Shown here one piece after another: positions 1-11,719 of a DNA stretch of 64,000 nt (the stretch's first letter is position 1; every line of letters starts with the position of its first letter). Origin of the DNA: Prostheceraeus crozeri (Eukaryota; Platyhelminthes; Polycladida; Euryleptidae); NCBI GenBank assembly GCA_907163375.1, contig CAJQUW010012890.1, forward strand, positions 744,001-808,000, given 5' to 3'. A program made the position numbers and the translations under genes. The notes under the pieces were generated by a model. It searched no databases and was not told the DNA's origin. It saw nothing but the letters and a program-made list of their open reading frames with translations.

Positions 1-2
1 AC

Positions 3-611
3 ATTAGAAGGTCAATTCACCCGCAGCCATATGATTTCCATCAACATCGAAGACGAAATAATGGAAGGTTTGCACGTCAATCGCATTACAATAATACGGC
101 GGTAAGACCTAACGTTTCACCTATGATGCACCACGAAGGCCATTACAGGGCCAACAGGCCTAATTACCGTCAGAGTTTGCCGTTTGAATCTCGAGTAGCG
201 GATAGAAGATTAGACACAAATTATCAAAATGCAGTAATGTCAGATACTTTATGTTTTGAGAACAATTATAATCAGCAAAGAAGCAATTGTAACACTATCT
301 CGAGACAGGATTCTGATAAAAAACAATTGGATTCTCCAATCCTTCGTAATGATATCTACGCGGCAAATGAGTTAGAACGTCTATGTGATGAACGTAATTT
401 AAATGTTCTGGTTGCAAATGTGCATGAAAATTCAATCGACGCACGAATATTCACATCTGATGTTTTTCAGCTACCTCAACCTGAAAGCGCATCTGCGGAA
501 GAAAATATTGTCTCCGACGACGAAGAGAAAGTCGACGACGAAAGGTCTCACGAATCGCCTACGAGCAACGTGAATGACGTGGACAATTTGGGTTTCGAAT
601 TTACAGTTTAA
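3..611 (+). CDS. C-terminal part of an unidentified host protein (partial)
   Basis: The frame is open from the window edge to a TAA at 609-611, so about 202 residues of the C-terminus are present and the N-terminus lies outside. The first internal Met pair is at 123, but the frame is open upstream of it, so I do not take it as the start. The first 60 residues are rich in Arg, His and Asn. The last 40 are acidic (Asp/Glu runs) and end in a hydrophobic FEFTV tail. Nothing in it looks like a transposon enzyme, and composition suggests a mostly disordered tail. A middle stretch (Asn-Glu-Leu-Glu-Arg through Leu-Pro-Gln-Pro) could be the edge of a folded domain, but I do not recognise it. No clear AATAAA follows within 400 bases. 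It is probably a real last exon; the function is unknown. Confidence 0.5.
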   Translation: MRRSIHPQPYDFHQHRRRNNGRFARQSHYNNTAVRPNVSPMMHHEGHYRANRPNYRQSLPFESRVADRRLDTNYQNAVMSDTLCFENNYNQQRSNCNTISRQDSDKKQLDSPILRNDIYAANELERLCDERNLNVLVANVHENSIDARIFTSDVFQLPQPESASAEENIVSDDEEKVDDERSHESPTSNVNDVDNLGFEFTV

Positions 612-2204
612 AATACTCATATATGCTCTCTTTCTAGTTAAGCGAAAGTTAAAAACTATATACAAGAAATTCATGTCTTGGACGTTTCGGGTCCCGATCC
701 TTTATCAACGAGAAGCACTTTGTTAATCTGCAGCAGAAAGTTAAATACAACAAACTTTCTATGTAGTGCGAACTTGTCACCTCACTGACAGCTCACTACA
801 TCGATTCAGCAACGGTCTTCTATACTTTATCCAACGGGCTTCCAACAACACAATATCAAGCGATCTCTTCACGCATTCAAGATTTTTCACATCAAAGTCA
901 ACAATACTATCACTCTCATACTCAAGACACTTTTATCATCTTTACTGTTCTGTCGATACTCTAAATACCGTGTACGGAAGGCCCTGCAAGTTTTACAAAA
1001 TATGCGATGTCTTCAATGCGACTTGGGGTGTTATATAAGAAATAGGTTACTGTTGCTGTTTTACTACTTAAATGTTGATGAAAGATAAAAGAATTTCTCT
1101 TCAATTGCTAGATACTGCAGGCCTACTTGAATATGTTCTATCTTATGTAATGCGTTTCATAATGAGAGAATCAAGTAAATGATTATCTCAAAGCATTTTC
1201 ATGTAGCTCAGATTCGAGAAAAATCCGTAAACTGCAGACTCTACATTGAATAGCCTAAATCGTGAGATTGTGCCGGTTTTGCAAAGACACCGCAGGGAGG
1301 GACTATATAATTACACTCGCATCTCTGCTGAAATTCAGTCTTGTCATAAAATCACAATTAGTAGTCTATGCCAGTTTTGGCAAGTTTTTCATATTTTTAT
1401 GGTTTTTACTAGGCCGGTTTGTGATGCCTTTTACCACTGGCATCTACCCCCCCCCCTGGGAAGACCATCTAATCCTGATTTGAACTGCTCGCATCCCGTA
1501 ATCTTTGTGAATAAGCTGTCTTTCAAAATCTGAATAGTAAAGTTGTTTTGGAACATCACACATCTGTTGTGAATAAATCTCAAGCAAGCTACATCTAAGT
1601 AAAATCATAGTGCAATGCAAGTCTAGTGCATGTTCGTGGGTGAATTTACGTGCATGATTGAGAAGATTTCTGTCACCTTTCCATCTCTCTACGACAGTCT
1701 TCTGTTCCGTGACTGCACGAACCATGGAGCATGTGCATGTATTCCCAACTTATTCCTTTCTGAGGTTTGACTGGCGCTAATATCTTGGCTAATAAATTTT
1801 GCAGAATTCGTCTGTCCTACGCAGAGAAAAGTTGCAACATGTAGATGGTTGCCAAGATGATGATCCATAAGATATAATAAGTAATTTATTTTCTGAGTTG
1901 CTCAGTATCGGATAAAGAATCTTACCCTTGCGACTAAGATGCAAAATTGTGGAGCCTCAAATGTGTTTCTGTGTAGTGGAAGTTTCTGGAGATGGACATC
2001 ATGGACTTTCATGTCAAAGAGGTCGAATCCCTCGAGATGCCATGCTCAACGAAACAATCCAACACGCTTTAAAGTCAATCAACATTCCTGCCATCTTGCA
2101 GCCAACTTTCAACTTTTTACGATCTAAAATTACTGACAATGTGCGTTTACTGTGGCTTCAATGTTCTAGTTTGTTAAAATTCAGACTTGAATTCGCATTA
2201 GGGT
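612..2204. other. No gene seen; 3' flank of the left-edge gene
   Basis: AT-rich sequence with only short, unconvincing open frames on either strand. AATAAA words occur near 1571 and 1791, but they are too far from the stop codon at 609-611 to be assigned to it. No TIRs or transposon proteins were recognised. Confidence 0.4.
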
Positions 2205-2257
2205 TGTTTCACACATGCGACTCTTTGCAGCGCGGAAGTCGCGCGGGTGCTTGTTTA

Positions 2258-2515
2258 GCATTACAGTCTATGGAGCCTTTCACATATGTCGCGCGTTTCA
2301 TTTTGCCGCGAGTAAATCGCGCGATTTTGGTTTTTGACCTACTGTACCAGTGATCTTTAACATCATGCCAAACTGAGAACATTTCTGAGTTCAGCATGAT
2401 GTGACTATCAAAACGCATTCCGAATTGCCAATTTTTGTTAAGTAGAACCGATTTTATCTTTGATTTCCAAAGTGTTGATGTTCTCGAACTTTGTGTAAAT
2501 CAATCAATACTGTAG
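2258..2515 (+). repeat. Dispersed repeat with GTCGCGCG start, copy 1
   Basis: It shares order and sequence with 2777-3037: an ATTACAG(T/C)CTATG start, CACA(T/C)ATGTCGCGCG, then AAATCGCGCGATTT, then AGTAGAACCGATT. A third, partial start (TTTCACACATGCGACT, then AGTCGCGCG) lies just upstream at about 2208-2250. The CpG-rich palindromic CGCGCG words near a CACAC start resemble ends of Harbinger/ISL2EU-type MITEs, but no matching opposite end was found. Confidence 0.5.
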
Positions 2516-2776
2516 TAAATGCGCGTGCTAACGAAAATCATCACCAATTTTCATTTTGACCTCGTTCTCAGCCGTCAGTGGTCAGACTTTGGTAATCCAC
2601 ACATCAAACTGATCTCCAGAGTATGAAGAAGTTGATATCGCTCATGGCGTCCACCGTAGAGAAATTCTTGCCTTCGCGATCCCCTTTCCTTGGAACAATG
2701 GCCAACAGACACAATTGAGAAGCTATGTCCATGGAAGACAATAGCATATTCGCTCGGATTCCAGCTCCAGGGTAAC

Positions 2777-3037
2777 ATTACAGCCTATGTAGGCATTCAC
2801 ACATGTCGCGCGTTTTAAAAGCGGCTAAATTGTCGCAAGAATTCTCCGGGAAATCGCGCGATTTCGAGTTTTGACCAACCAACGATCTAGGACATGGCGT
2901 CAATCTTAGAACATTTCTGAATGCAGTATATTACGGTGATTTTTGAGCATTCCGAACTGCTCAATTTCGTTCAGTAGAACCGATTCTGTCACAAATAATA
3001 CATTTGGAGTTCGAACGTGTTGAGTTCGACCAAAATG
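2777..3037 (+). repeat. Dispersed repeat with GTCGCGCG start, copy 2
   Basis: Same-orientation partner of 2258-2515, diverged by substitutions and small gaps. The landmarks ATTCACACATGTCGCGCG, AAATCGCGCGATTTCG, CATTCCGAACTG and AGTAGAACCGATTCTGTC occur in the same order. The intervening 260 bases hold no recognisable gene. The spacing suggests either a tandem duplication or two insertions of one MITE family. Confidence 0.5.
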
Positions 3038-3665
3038 ATGACTAGCATGGATTCCGCCATGGAGAGAATTGTTTTCATAACATGCAAGACTACTAGAGGG
3101 CCCCAGCCCATGCGCTATACTATATTGATTGACTAGACAGGAAGACTTGCAAAAGCAGCGGATATTGACAATTGATGCAGTAAATTGTGAAAGTTGCTAC
3201 TGTTCTTAGTGAAATGACGAAAGTGGTCGCTTCCTGAAAAATTGTTGACTTGCGCTATGAATAGATGACGCAATCGACCACCTTTATCGATGAACTGATT
3301 GAATAGGTTGCTATATTTCTATGTCTATCAAATGAGCTTACACAGAGTAGACGGCGAGACAAATTTGCTGAAATATGAATATTTTTTGCTGATTTTGAAT
3401 ATTATGGCGAACTATAAATTTTAGATAATATTATTTATGTAATAAATTTTAGATAACAAAAACAAATACAACTGAAGCCTGCCTTTAGACTACTTTTGGT
3501 TCATGCCCTTCGAATCGAGGGCATCAATTCTTCGATGCTTCATGAAATCGAGAGATCGAAAAGGTTTGTCCGATGATTGACAGTCGCTGAAATCGAAGTT
3601 CAATGCCAAAAGCCAATTCCAAATTTTAGCGACAATCGCGCTGCGAAAAGTAGGATGTGTCAAAC

Positions 3666-4165
3666 AGCCCTTCACACTAGCACGATAACGATGGCGATAA
3701 CTATAACAATAGATTGAAATAAGATCACTCTACATGTGTAGCATAGCTGCTGTATCATATTAGCCCGACTTTCTCAACGATGAATAAAATCGCATCATCG
3801 GGATCGCGCCCAGAGCGATTTTCTTAAACGATGGAAATCGTCTATCATAATTTTGTTCCAAATGCCAATTCTGATGTCAGAATCAAAATCAGCGTAAACC
3901 AGTGATCAAAATGCATACATTTTCTTGACCTTTTGTGCCGAAATAACGGTACAGTGGAGACACGCATTTTGTGAAAGGCGATCTTTTCGTTTTTCTACCG
4001 GACAATCAGTTAATTGACGTGCCGATCAATGCGCAGCTGCGCTGAATTCACCGGCTTCTTTCCAAGCCCGACAATCGAGTCATAGAAATCTGACAATATA
4101 ACACTGATTCCGAGTGGTTCAAGCGAGCGAGTTCAGTGTTAACAGTGCAAGTGTGAATGTAGGAG
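3666..4165. mobile_element. MITE-like element with CCTTCACACTAGCAC ends
   Basis: The left end reads CCCTTCACACTAGCAC. The right end, reverse-complemented, reads CTACATTCACACTTGCAC, giving an imperfect TIR of about 20 bp about 500 bp apart. There is no coding capacity. The interior has CGATGATG-type words in both orientations. The CACAC-containing TIR is similar in style to PIF/Harbinger MITEs. I could not fix a target duplication, so the family is tentative. Confidence 0.4.
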
Positions 4166-4805
4166 ATCAAAGGAGTTTCTTTTATTCCCACCTGTTGACA
4201 CTGGTCATTTAGAGAATATGAAACATAAAAATTATGACTACTTTGTATATAAACAATCGTTAGAAAGTTTAATGCATGAAATGGGGACCATTTTAATCGA
4301 CATCATCTTCTGATCTTCAATATGACAACAGAATGGGCTAATTTTGAAAGTTAGGAAAAAAATAATACATCCTTCTCAGCAAATGAAAACGATGATGTCC
4401 TTGTGGCTTGCACTGTTACGTTCTGCTAATATAACTTAAATAGAATTTCTTAAACAGATGAATACTATGTTATTGTCAAGCAATTCACTGAAAACCAGGA
4501 CACTGTTCTGCAATTTTTAGATTTGATTTGGCATCATCTGTTTGAACAATCAATTATTCAAAAATTTCATTATCCCTGGTATACAATTATTTCGGGAGAT
4601 GAACCACCCTTCACTCGGCCTCAGTGAAATATGTTTCAGTTTACAAATATTCTAAGACAAATTGTATTTAGATTGCGATAGAAAAGCTCTTTCATTGCGA
4701 CTCATTTAATTTGACCAAATTGTACAATTTCAAAGACTCTCGTCTTCATCTTCGGTGGTATATATAGTAAAACGGAACAAATCAAGGCAATAAAAGAGTT
4801 TAGGT

Positions 4806-5324
4806 CACAGAATTAGATTGTTTAAGCGTATCACTTTGCTGGAAGTGCGAACTGATTCAAAATAATGGCACATGCAGGAACTTAATAAGTGGACAAAAAG
4901 AAATTTTTGATAACTTGCAGAAATAGGAAATATAGTCGTGCGTCGCTTGCGGATTGCTCCAAATCCCTTCAAAATGCTACGATCGCCACGATTCCTTCAG
5001 ATTAGAAGAATTCATATCATTGCGCAAAAGTTTACTCAATAATGTTGGACGCTCCGATCATTATTAAAAAAGTCACCAGACGCGCGAAAAATGTTCACAA
5101 ACTTCTCTGTAGAACTTGACATCGTCTGTGTCTCTGCTGTGTGATCCGGCTGATAACAGTCACTGAAACTTCGCACAATTTGGCGTGTTTAATGCTGAAC
5201 TTGATGCTGATCGTTCGATTGCTATGGCATTTAGTCAGGAGAATGTGCCATTTCATTAACGTATCATGCTCCAATGTTTCCTTTCTAGTCAAACAGAGGA
5301 AGAGTAGACCTGTCTAATTCTGTG
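4806..5324. mobile_element. hAT-x non-autonomous element, copy 1
   Basis: It starts CACAGAATTAGATTG and ends TCTAATTCTGTG, so the terminal 10 bp are inverted repeats. The body is shared with 15019-15444 and more loosely with 24895-25514 (landmarks TTTAAGCG, ATCACTTTGCT, TTGCGCA, GATCATTATT, CTTGACATCGTCTGTG). There is no transposase. The flanking 8-mers of this copy no longer match well, but the other two copies show 8-bp target duplications, which places the family in the hAT superfamily. Confidence 0.6.
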
Positions 5325-5479
5325 GTCTATAATTCACAACTTTAAAACAATGGGAAAGAGCTGGTATTATTGTTTAATAAGATATCTGCGTCAAAAGCAG
5401 CTATGAAGACTGATTCTGCAATGCGTGTTTTGTTTGTACGGGCGATGACGGAGAATGATTGTTCAAAGTTCACATGATT

Positions 5480-6205
5480 GTGTAACGTTATTTCAGATGG
5501 TAAAGGGTGACCTGACAAGTGCTCTCGAATACGCGTTTGTACATGTAGATGTCTAGTTGTCTCGCCGATGTAACACTTGTCACGGTGTTCACAAGCAATT
5601 TCACAAGATAACTAGACACTCTATCTTTGCGATGAATAAAATGAGCAGTTTTCATTGTCTTGAAAATAAGAATGATTTTACCATAAATCAGATTTTTATT
5701 GAAACAATGAATACCCTTACGAAGTTCAATTTCCGATACTTGAATGTAGGGCAATTTCCAGTAAATGATCTTTTCTTCATGCTCATTAGCAACGTTTGCG
5801 CCAGACTGATCACGTATATCATTAACAGTACTGGGAATAATGTTTCTGCTTTCAACCTTAAGCTTAGCATCGAGGATGTAGTGGATGTTGTAACCATTAC
5901 TGAGAAGCAGGTTGACAATGAAATCATTGCAGGTCTTCAACAAGCTGTCATTGCTACAGATCCGATTTGCCCTGTAGAAGAGACTTTCATAGGTGTCTGT
6001 TTATATTCCTTCGGTGCATGCGCACAGGAAGGAATATAAATGCCAGGATTAGATGGTTTGTAATTCCAAGGAATTTCGAAAAGAGAAACATCATCGTGTA
6101 TGATTTTAGTATCAAGAAAAGAGATTGAACCATTGTGTTCCAACTCGACAGTAAATTTGATGTCATCACTTTGATTATTAAGGAAATTCAGAGTAGTGAT
6201 CACTT
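5480..6205 (-). pseudogene. Penelope-like retroelement relic (RT tail and GIY-YIG domain)
   Basis: Read on the minus strand, the first part (6203 down to about 5937) has the block FTVELEHNGSISFLDTKI, which matches the post-catalytic region of Penelope-like reverse transcriptases. Further down, LPYI precedes a cysteine-linked stretch containing CYIGETTRHLHVQ and REHLSGH, the core of a GIY-YIG endonuclease as found at the C-terminus of most Penelope-like elements. The finger and palm parts of the RT are absent, so it is truncated upstream. Several frames are needed to read the whole, so it is a relic. The open frames on the opposite strand over the same bases are shadows. Confidence 0.65.
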
Positions 6206-6418
6206 GATTGAGTGATCACTTGTTCAGTGATTGAGTTTTATAGTCTATTTATTGATATTGACCAATATAGATAGTCGCGGTCCCGACAATAGGGATGGGA
6301 TTCGTACTTCGTAGAATATAGACCAAAAATGTAGTAGACTTACATAAAATTCAGAAGGCAATTATAAACATCAATGTACGATTTATCAGTGGATGGAATG
6401 CCTTGAATGCCTTCTTAA

Positions 6419-8277
6419 CCCATTTGGCGCCATCGTAGCGTTTTCGTTACAGCACTTTTCGGAATCTGCTGTCTTCTCCAGCTGGCGACATATGATACAA
6501 TATTATGATTGCCATCATGATTTATCATATATTTTCAGGCAAACTATCGCCAATTCAAAAATTAGCACTTTTTGGTGCTTATATTTGATCACGAAATTAG
6601 ACAAAAACTGGGCACAAAATCTGCTTCTATACTGGAAGACATAGTGGATGAACGTCCCCATGTATTTTACTATCCATGTGATTTGCGTGATCCCATTATT
6701 CATTAAATACCGAAAATAGCAATCAATACTTCATCAGATATTCATCCATGACATGGCATGTCAATTTTTTGAAACCGCAACGTTTTAGCTACACTGGCGT
6801 AATATGATGTACAAAATGTCAAAAACAAGAACAGTGTAAAAGAAGTAAACGGTGGTGAGTACTGTCAATTTTCTTCAAAACTAATGTTTGTAGAATACTG
6901 AAAACGAACAATTACACTGGAATATTGTACTTTTAGTGTCTTCTAAGTGTGTGTAATGCTTCTCGTCACTAAACCAACCAAAGTCCATTGCCATAGCACG
7001 TTCCTCAACACTAGACTTATCGGCTCAATTACAAACGAACGTCAAAGAGAAATCAAATATCAGTCATTTCCACTTACAGCCTAATCACAAGCATTGCAGG
7101 TTGCCAGTTCGCCTGAGCATAGAATGCAAAGATGTCCTCCGACTCGAAAAACTTCTGTGCAAAACTTCATTGGCCGTAGATGGTGCGTCTCGCCCTACAA
7201 GGGCACGCCAGCGGCTCGAGATGGCCGAAACTGGTTTGAAATATCGATGAAGGCTAAACTTGATTATCCCTGATCAACCCATGTAGCTATCTGAAGACAA
7301 TACCCAAGCTGTTGCTTACTATGGACTGAAATATGCAATAGGCCTAATGCCGACGATGACGGTATAGGACTGTTGCCACAAGACCTCCGGAAGTAAATGC
7401 TTCATCAGAGTTATGAGACGATGATGAGTTGAAGATGAATATATGTGTCTCTGAAGTATGTGTCTCAAACGATGTCTCGGAGGTTAGTGACATCGTAGGG
7501 CAGTGTGAGATTGAAACGAAAGATGATTTGAATGATCATCTCAGTAAACAGGGAAATCAGTCAATATAATGGCAAATGTCGGTCATTCTCATCTTCGCAA
7601 ATAGGACAAATATTCTCTGGATGCATTTCAGGGCAAGAATCTTTATGAGATGCTTGATACGCATGCTGATGGTCTTATCGATCTTTTAGTGGCAGAAACC
7701 AATGACTACCCGGGACAAAAGAATTGTTTAGGCCTACATAATGCTAAACAATCTCAAATGCGTTTACTTCTTACTGTTCTTTATTGATGTGAACATTGCG
7801 CATTACCGAGGCGTCTCCAACTCTAACTTGACTTTGGAGTCGACGCAGTAAGATAATCAATTTCTCGACAGGAATTTCGAAATATAAAAAACTTATTTTC
7901 ATTTCAACGATAGCGACTTCATAGCAATCGGCAACGACAGGTAGCATAATGCAGGGCTTTAATTAAATTTGCTAATTTACAGTTCGACAACTACCTCTGA
8001 AATGTGATGGGGAGCTTTTATAATGAAGCTATGACTCATTACTTCGGCAGGAATTGCTTGGAGCAATTCATAGGCTGCATTTGAAAAAAGCATGCTTTTG
8101 TATATTTTGACATCATATGACGCCATCGTAACGAAATCGTTACGGCTCTAATTTCTAAGAAATGGTCATTATAGTGCACTGGTCATTATGTGGTATTCTT
8201 AATTATAACATTCTGAAATACTTACTACCATTTTTATAGAAAATTTGCCGATATTCATGCAGGCGGCCTTAAATGGG
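6419..8277. mobile_element. Candidate piggyBac-type non-autonomous element with TTAA flanks
   Basis: TTAA at 6415-6418 is followed by CCCATTTGGCGCC. The other side ends GGCGGCCTTAAATGGG followed by TTAA at 8278-8281. The outer CCCATTT is a perfect inverted repeat and the next bases are imperfect. Subterminal direct copies of a GCCATCGTA..TCGTTAC motif occur near both ends (about 6428 and 8120). There is no open reading frame of note in its 1.86 kb. The TTAA plus CCC/GGG rule is what piggyBac elements show. The short perfect TIR keeps confidence moderate. Confidence 0.45.
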
Positions 8278-8899
8278 TTAAGTTACCGAAAGACTTATTT
8301 TAATAGACATACATGTACCTAAAATTGCTAGGTCTCAAAAAATTGTATATTTATCTTATTCATGTGTTTCTATGTGTTTTCTTTTATTATATATGATTGA
8401 TGGGAATAGAAGGATGAATTATGCTTTCCTTTCATTCAGGAAGTCTTTTAGGGACATCGTCAATGCAATTCGCCTACAGCATTATAGTAGCCTACTTTAG
8501 GCCAATTACACTGACACCGGGCCTTAAGGACTTCCTGAATTAAGGGAAAATATAATTTAATACTAAAAGCCAAAGCCCAAAATGCTAAAAGCCAAAACTA
8601 CAGCCAAGTAGGGTTGGTCGCGACATAAGTCGAGCGAAAGAAGTCGTGGAACTTTTTCCGCGCGATTAATCGACTTTTTTCGACTTTTTTGTGAAAAGAT
8701 TGCATGCTTGGTCTATTATGAGTTATCAGTTTAAGAATGGTTTAAGAGCATAGGAAACATAGCAAAATATATCTTTATTAATCTTTGGAACAATTGCAGA
8801 GAACTATTGAAGAACAAACACATGAAGCTGAATACAAAGATCAAACATATCATCATGCTTAATTAGCGACAATTAGTGACTTCAATAGAAGAATCAAAG
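8278..8899. other. No gene; AT-rich stretch with TCGACTT-repeat patch
   Basis: Around 8610-8690 there is a CpG-containing patch (TAGGGTTGGTCGCGACA, repeated AAGTCG and TCGACTTTTTT words) that looks like the subterminal region of a hAT element. It sits just beyond the C-terminus of the hAT relic at 8900-9480. I could not find the other end. Confidence 0.3.
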
Positions 8900-9480
8900 T
8901 CAGCAATTCAAAAATGTTTCATTCAAATTCATAAAGAGAATCTTATCAGCATTATCGGCTCTCAAAGCCATTCGATTTCTTTGGAGCAGTGCACCAGCGA
9001 TGGTAAACACTCGCTCTGATGGTGCACTGGTTGGTTGAATCGAAAGTAGCTTCCAAACTACGGAGGCCAGTATTGGGAAATGGTCTTGTTATTGATTCCA
9101 CCATTTCCATGGATTCGTACTGGAGTGAAGTGTCGGGAAAGAAAGAAACAATGGTAATTCTTTTTGAATCCTGTCGTTTTCGTCGTTAAAATCAGATATT
9201 TCAACTTCAGGAGCATCAAAAGCAAATGAAAGCAACCTACTTCGAGAGTCACTCGCAGGCAGTTTCAAATCTGGAAACTAAGCATTTTGTACTTCTTTCA
9301 TCATTTCAGTCATTAGTCGTAAACGAATTTCTGATGCCACACCCTCATTAACGAATTTGAAATTCTTAGATCGGGGATCAATTACACTCGCCAGAGTATA
9401 AATAGAAAGCTGTCCAAGAAAAATTGAATCATTGCATGAAAATCGATTTGTTACATTTTTTAGCAAATGCACTCCGAATA
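8900..9480 (-). pseudogene. hAT transposase relic, C-terminal dimerisation region
   Basis: On the minus strand, 9472 to 9278 encodes ASVIDPRSKNFKFV, the pre-dimerisation motif of hAT transposases. About 150 bases further the strand encodes LLSIQPTSAPSERVFTIAG followed by LLQRNRMALRADNADKILF, the classic hATC block (P-T-S-x-x-S-E-R-V-F..A-G). A frame change lies between the pieces and the catalytic N-terminal two-thirds is missing. The product would have been a DDE-type cut-and-paste transposase. It may belong with one of the three non-autonomous hAT families in this window, but I cannot tell which. Confidence 0.7.
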
Positions 9481-9918
9481 ATGACTAAATGAATTCGAAG
9501 ATTTTGTTTTAATAATCTTCTCAATATCCGGCAAAATCGGGAATATCAGTGAAACATGTGCAAAATATGTGAGTATGTGATGCAAAATTATGTTTCCACA
9601 ATTTCTGATAAAGCGAAATGAAGAATATCACAATTAACTTGATATTTCATGCATGACAATGATGCAAATAATAATAATGTACTGTAGACTAAGTACAATA
9701 GAATGAAAATCATTTATGTATTATCATAATTAGGCTCTTCAGTAGTCCCTCGCCAGTCACTACACGCCTTGATTTTTTAGATCGAAAGAAATCGAATGGC
9801 ATCATAGTGCTAGGAACATGATTATAAGCTTATTAGATACTAAGAAACTCATATTGGCGGCGATGAGTCACATGTGAAGTGACAAACTGCGCATGCTTGC
9901 ATGGACTAAAGTCTAAGG

Positions 9919-10704
9919 CAGGGGTGCGCAACCTTTTATATTATTCGGCCGCCATTTCGAAGGCCGAAAGAATCACGGCCGCACTTAATATGTGTGCAAA
10001 CAACAAGGTCTATAGCCAATCCTTTTTATATTCCAACACTCAGATTAGCTTTCCATGATGAATGACGCAGTGAAAATGGCATAAAGGCCTACTTCGTAAA
10101 GAGTGAGTTAGCAAGTTAACTCATATACGACCGACGGTCATTTTTGTCCCGAAAAGATTTTAAGCTTAAGGTGCTATTAGCACTTGAAAAGTTGAAAGCA
10201 TGTTTTTGTAAGGGCAACCGAAGGAGAAAACACTTTACTAAGCTATTGTAATAATTCATAAAGGAATCACGAGCCAAACAAAATTATTCATTCATTCATC
10301 ACAGGACCGGTGATCTAGCAGGCATCCTTATTCAAGCCATGCCCTTGAAGCTTACGTGTGCGAACAATTCGAGTAAACTACAATTGTCTCTTTTGTTTCT
10401 TTTAGCTGATGTATGCGCATGAATGCACATGAATGTAACTTCCCTAAAATAGTCTATTCATAAGTTATCGAACTGCTTGAAAGTCTTCATCGCGCCAACG
10501 GGCGCTCAATTTTCCAAGCAGCTAAGGCATATAGGTGTTCGACAGTTACAAGGTGACTAGCATGCTACCATAGTTCCGATTGTTTTCGATTGCCTTGAAC
10601 TCCAGAAATATTTGCAATATACATGTACAATATTCTTTTTCATTTCCTTCTCATTGTCACAGCCGCACTTTGCCTCTGCTACGGCCGCAGGTTGCGCACC
10701 CCTG
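9919..10704. mobile_element. hAT-z non-autonomous element, perfect 8-bp target duplication
   Basis: The left end CAGGGGTGCGCAACC and right end GGTTGCGCACCCCTG are perfect 15-bp inverted repeats. The flanks GTCTAAGG (9911-9918) and GTCTAAGG (10705-10712) are identical, giving the 8-bp duplication expected of hAT. Subterminal GGCCGC words are in inverse orientation at the two ends. There is no transposase frame. The perfect TIR and target duplication suggest a comparatively young insertion. Confidence 0.85.
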
Positions 10705-10947
10705 GTCTAAGGGCAACGTGATGCACGAGTTCAGGCTGTAACTGTAATCGCAACAATTCAAACGAAATCAGGTTTCGACAGGACATCTGTTGTTAGATAC
10801 CTGTAGAAGGAAGGCTCCATACAATGCATGCAAATCGGAGCTGTAGTAATGTCTTTCTGATGATTCCGAAGCCCTCACAACGGAGAACTGCCTATGGTGC
10901 TGGCGGAAGAAACAAGAAAGGGGCCTATAATTATGTAGGGCTTCACC

Positions 10948-11711
10948 CAGGGATGGCACCCCGGAGTCCTATCATTTTGATAGGACTCCGACTCCGACTC
11001 CGGGTGGCAAGTATATAAAGCCTAGGTTTTTTCAAAAAAGCTGGTAACCTACATCATAGATCATTATAGGCTTACAGGTACCTGAACATGTCTTTAGTAA
11101 TCATTGCTGCATCAATTATCAATCATTTTTGATGAAAGTTTATCAAATGTCGCTTTCAGTTGGATGTATACGACTGGACTCCTCCCATCTTCTTGATGTG
11201 TGCTTCACACGGTTTTTCTCCAGTCTCTACCAGTCAGGAAATCCCCATCCTTCTTCAAAAAAAATGAGTGCACTTTCGATTTTAATATGCGGTTTGGAGG
11301 AGCCATCACACACGATTAACGTTAATTTATTCACTATTAACGTGAAGAGGCAATGTTCTCAAAAAAACTAGTATTTCATTTTTGTCTCTGAAACTTTGGT
11401 GCGTATGTGCGATCGAGGCTAGGAAGGCTTATCTTCTCTACTAAATCACCTTGTGAGAAGACAATCCTTTTTCACTATCACGGTTCATCCCTCAACTATT
11501 GCAAGCTTTGGATGCAGCAGTGTCTCTGTACTTTTGTTTGACGGAGAAAGTTGATATCAAGACAGTGACAAATATATGCACGAGAATAAGTAATTTGTTT
11601 GTATTATATTTCGGGTCTAGTTATAGGCCTGAGTCCGGCGTCCTATCATTAGATAGGACTCCGACCCCAGCAAAAATGATAGGACTCCGGGACTCCGACT
11701 CCGCATCCCTG
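10948..11711. mobile_element. hAT-y non-autonomous element, copy 1 (CAGGGATG ends)
   Basis: Ends are CAGGGATG and CATCCCTG. The flanks GCTTCACC (10940-10947) and GCTACACC (11712-11719) match at 7 of 8 bases. Both ends carry runs of ACTCCG/CGGAGT with ATGATAGGACTCCG, so the subterminal zone is a short inverted array. The body is homologous to 46734-47446. The small open frames inside it are not protein-like. Confidence 0.8.
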
Positions 11712-11719
11712 GCTACACC

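Noticed and set aside
5557-6039. 160-residue plus-strand open frame as a gene
   Set aside because: It lies opposite the Penelope-like relic, whose RT and GIY-YIG words are on the minus strand.
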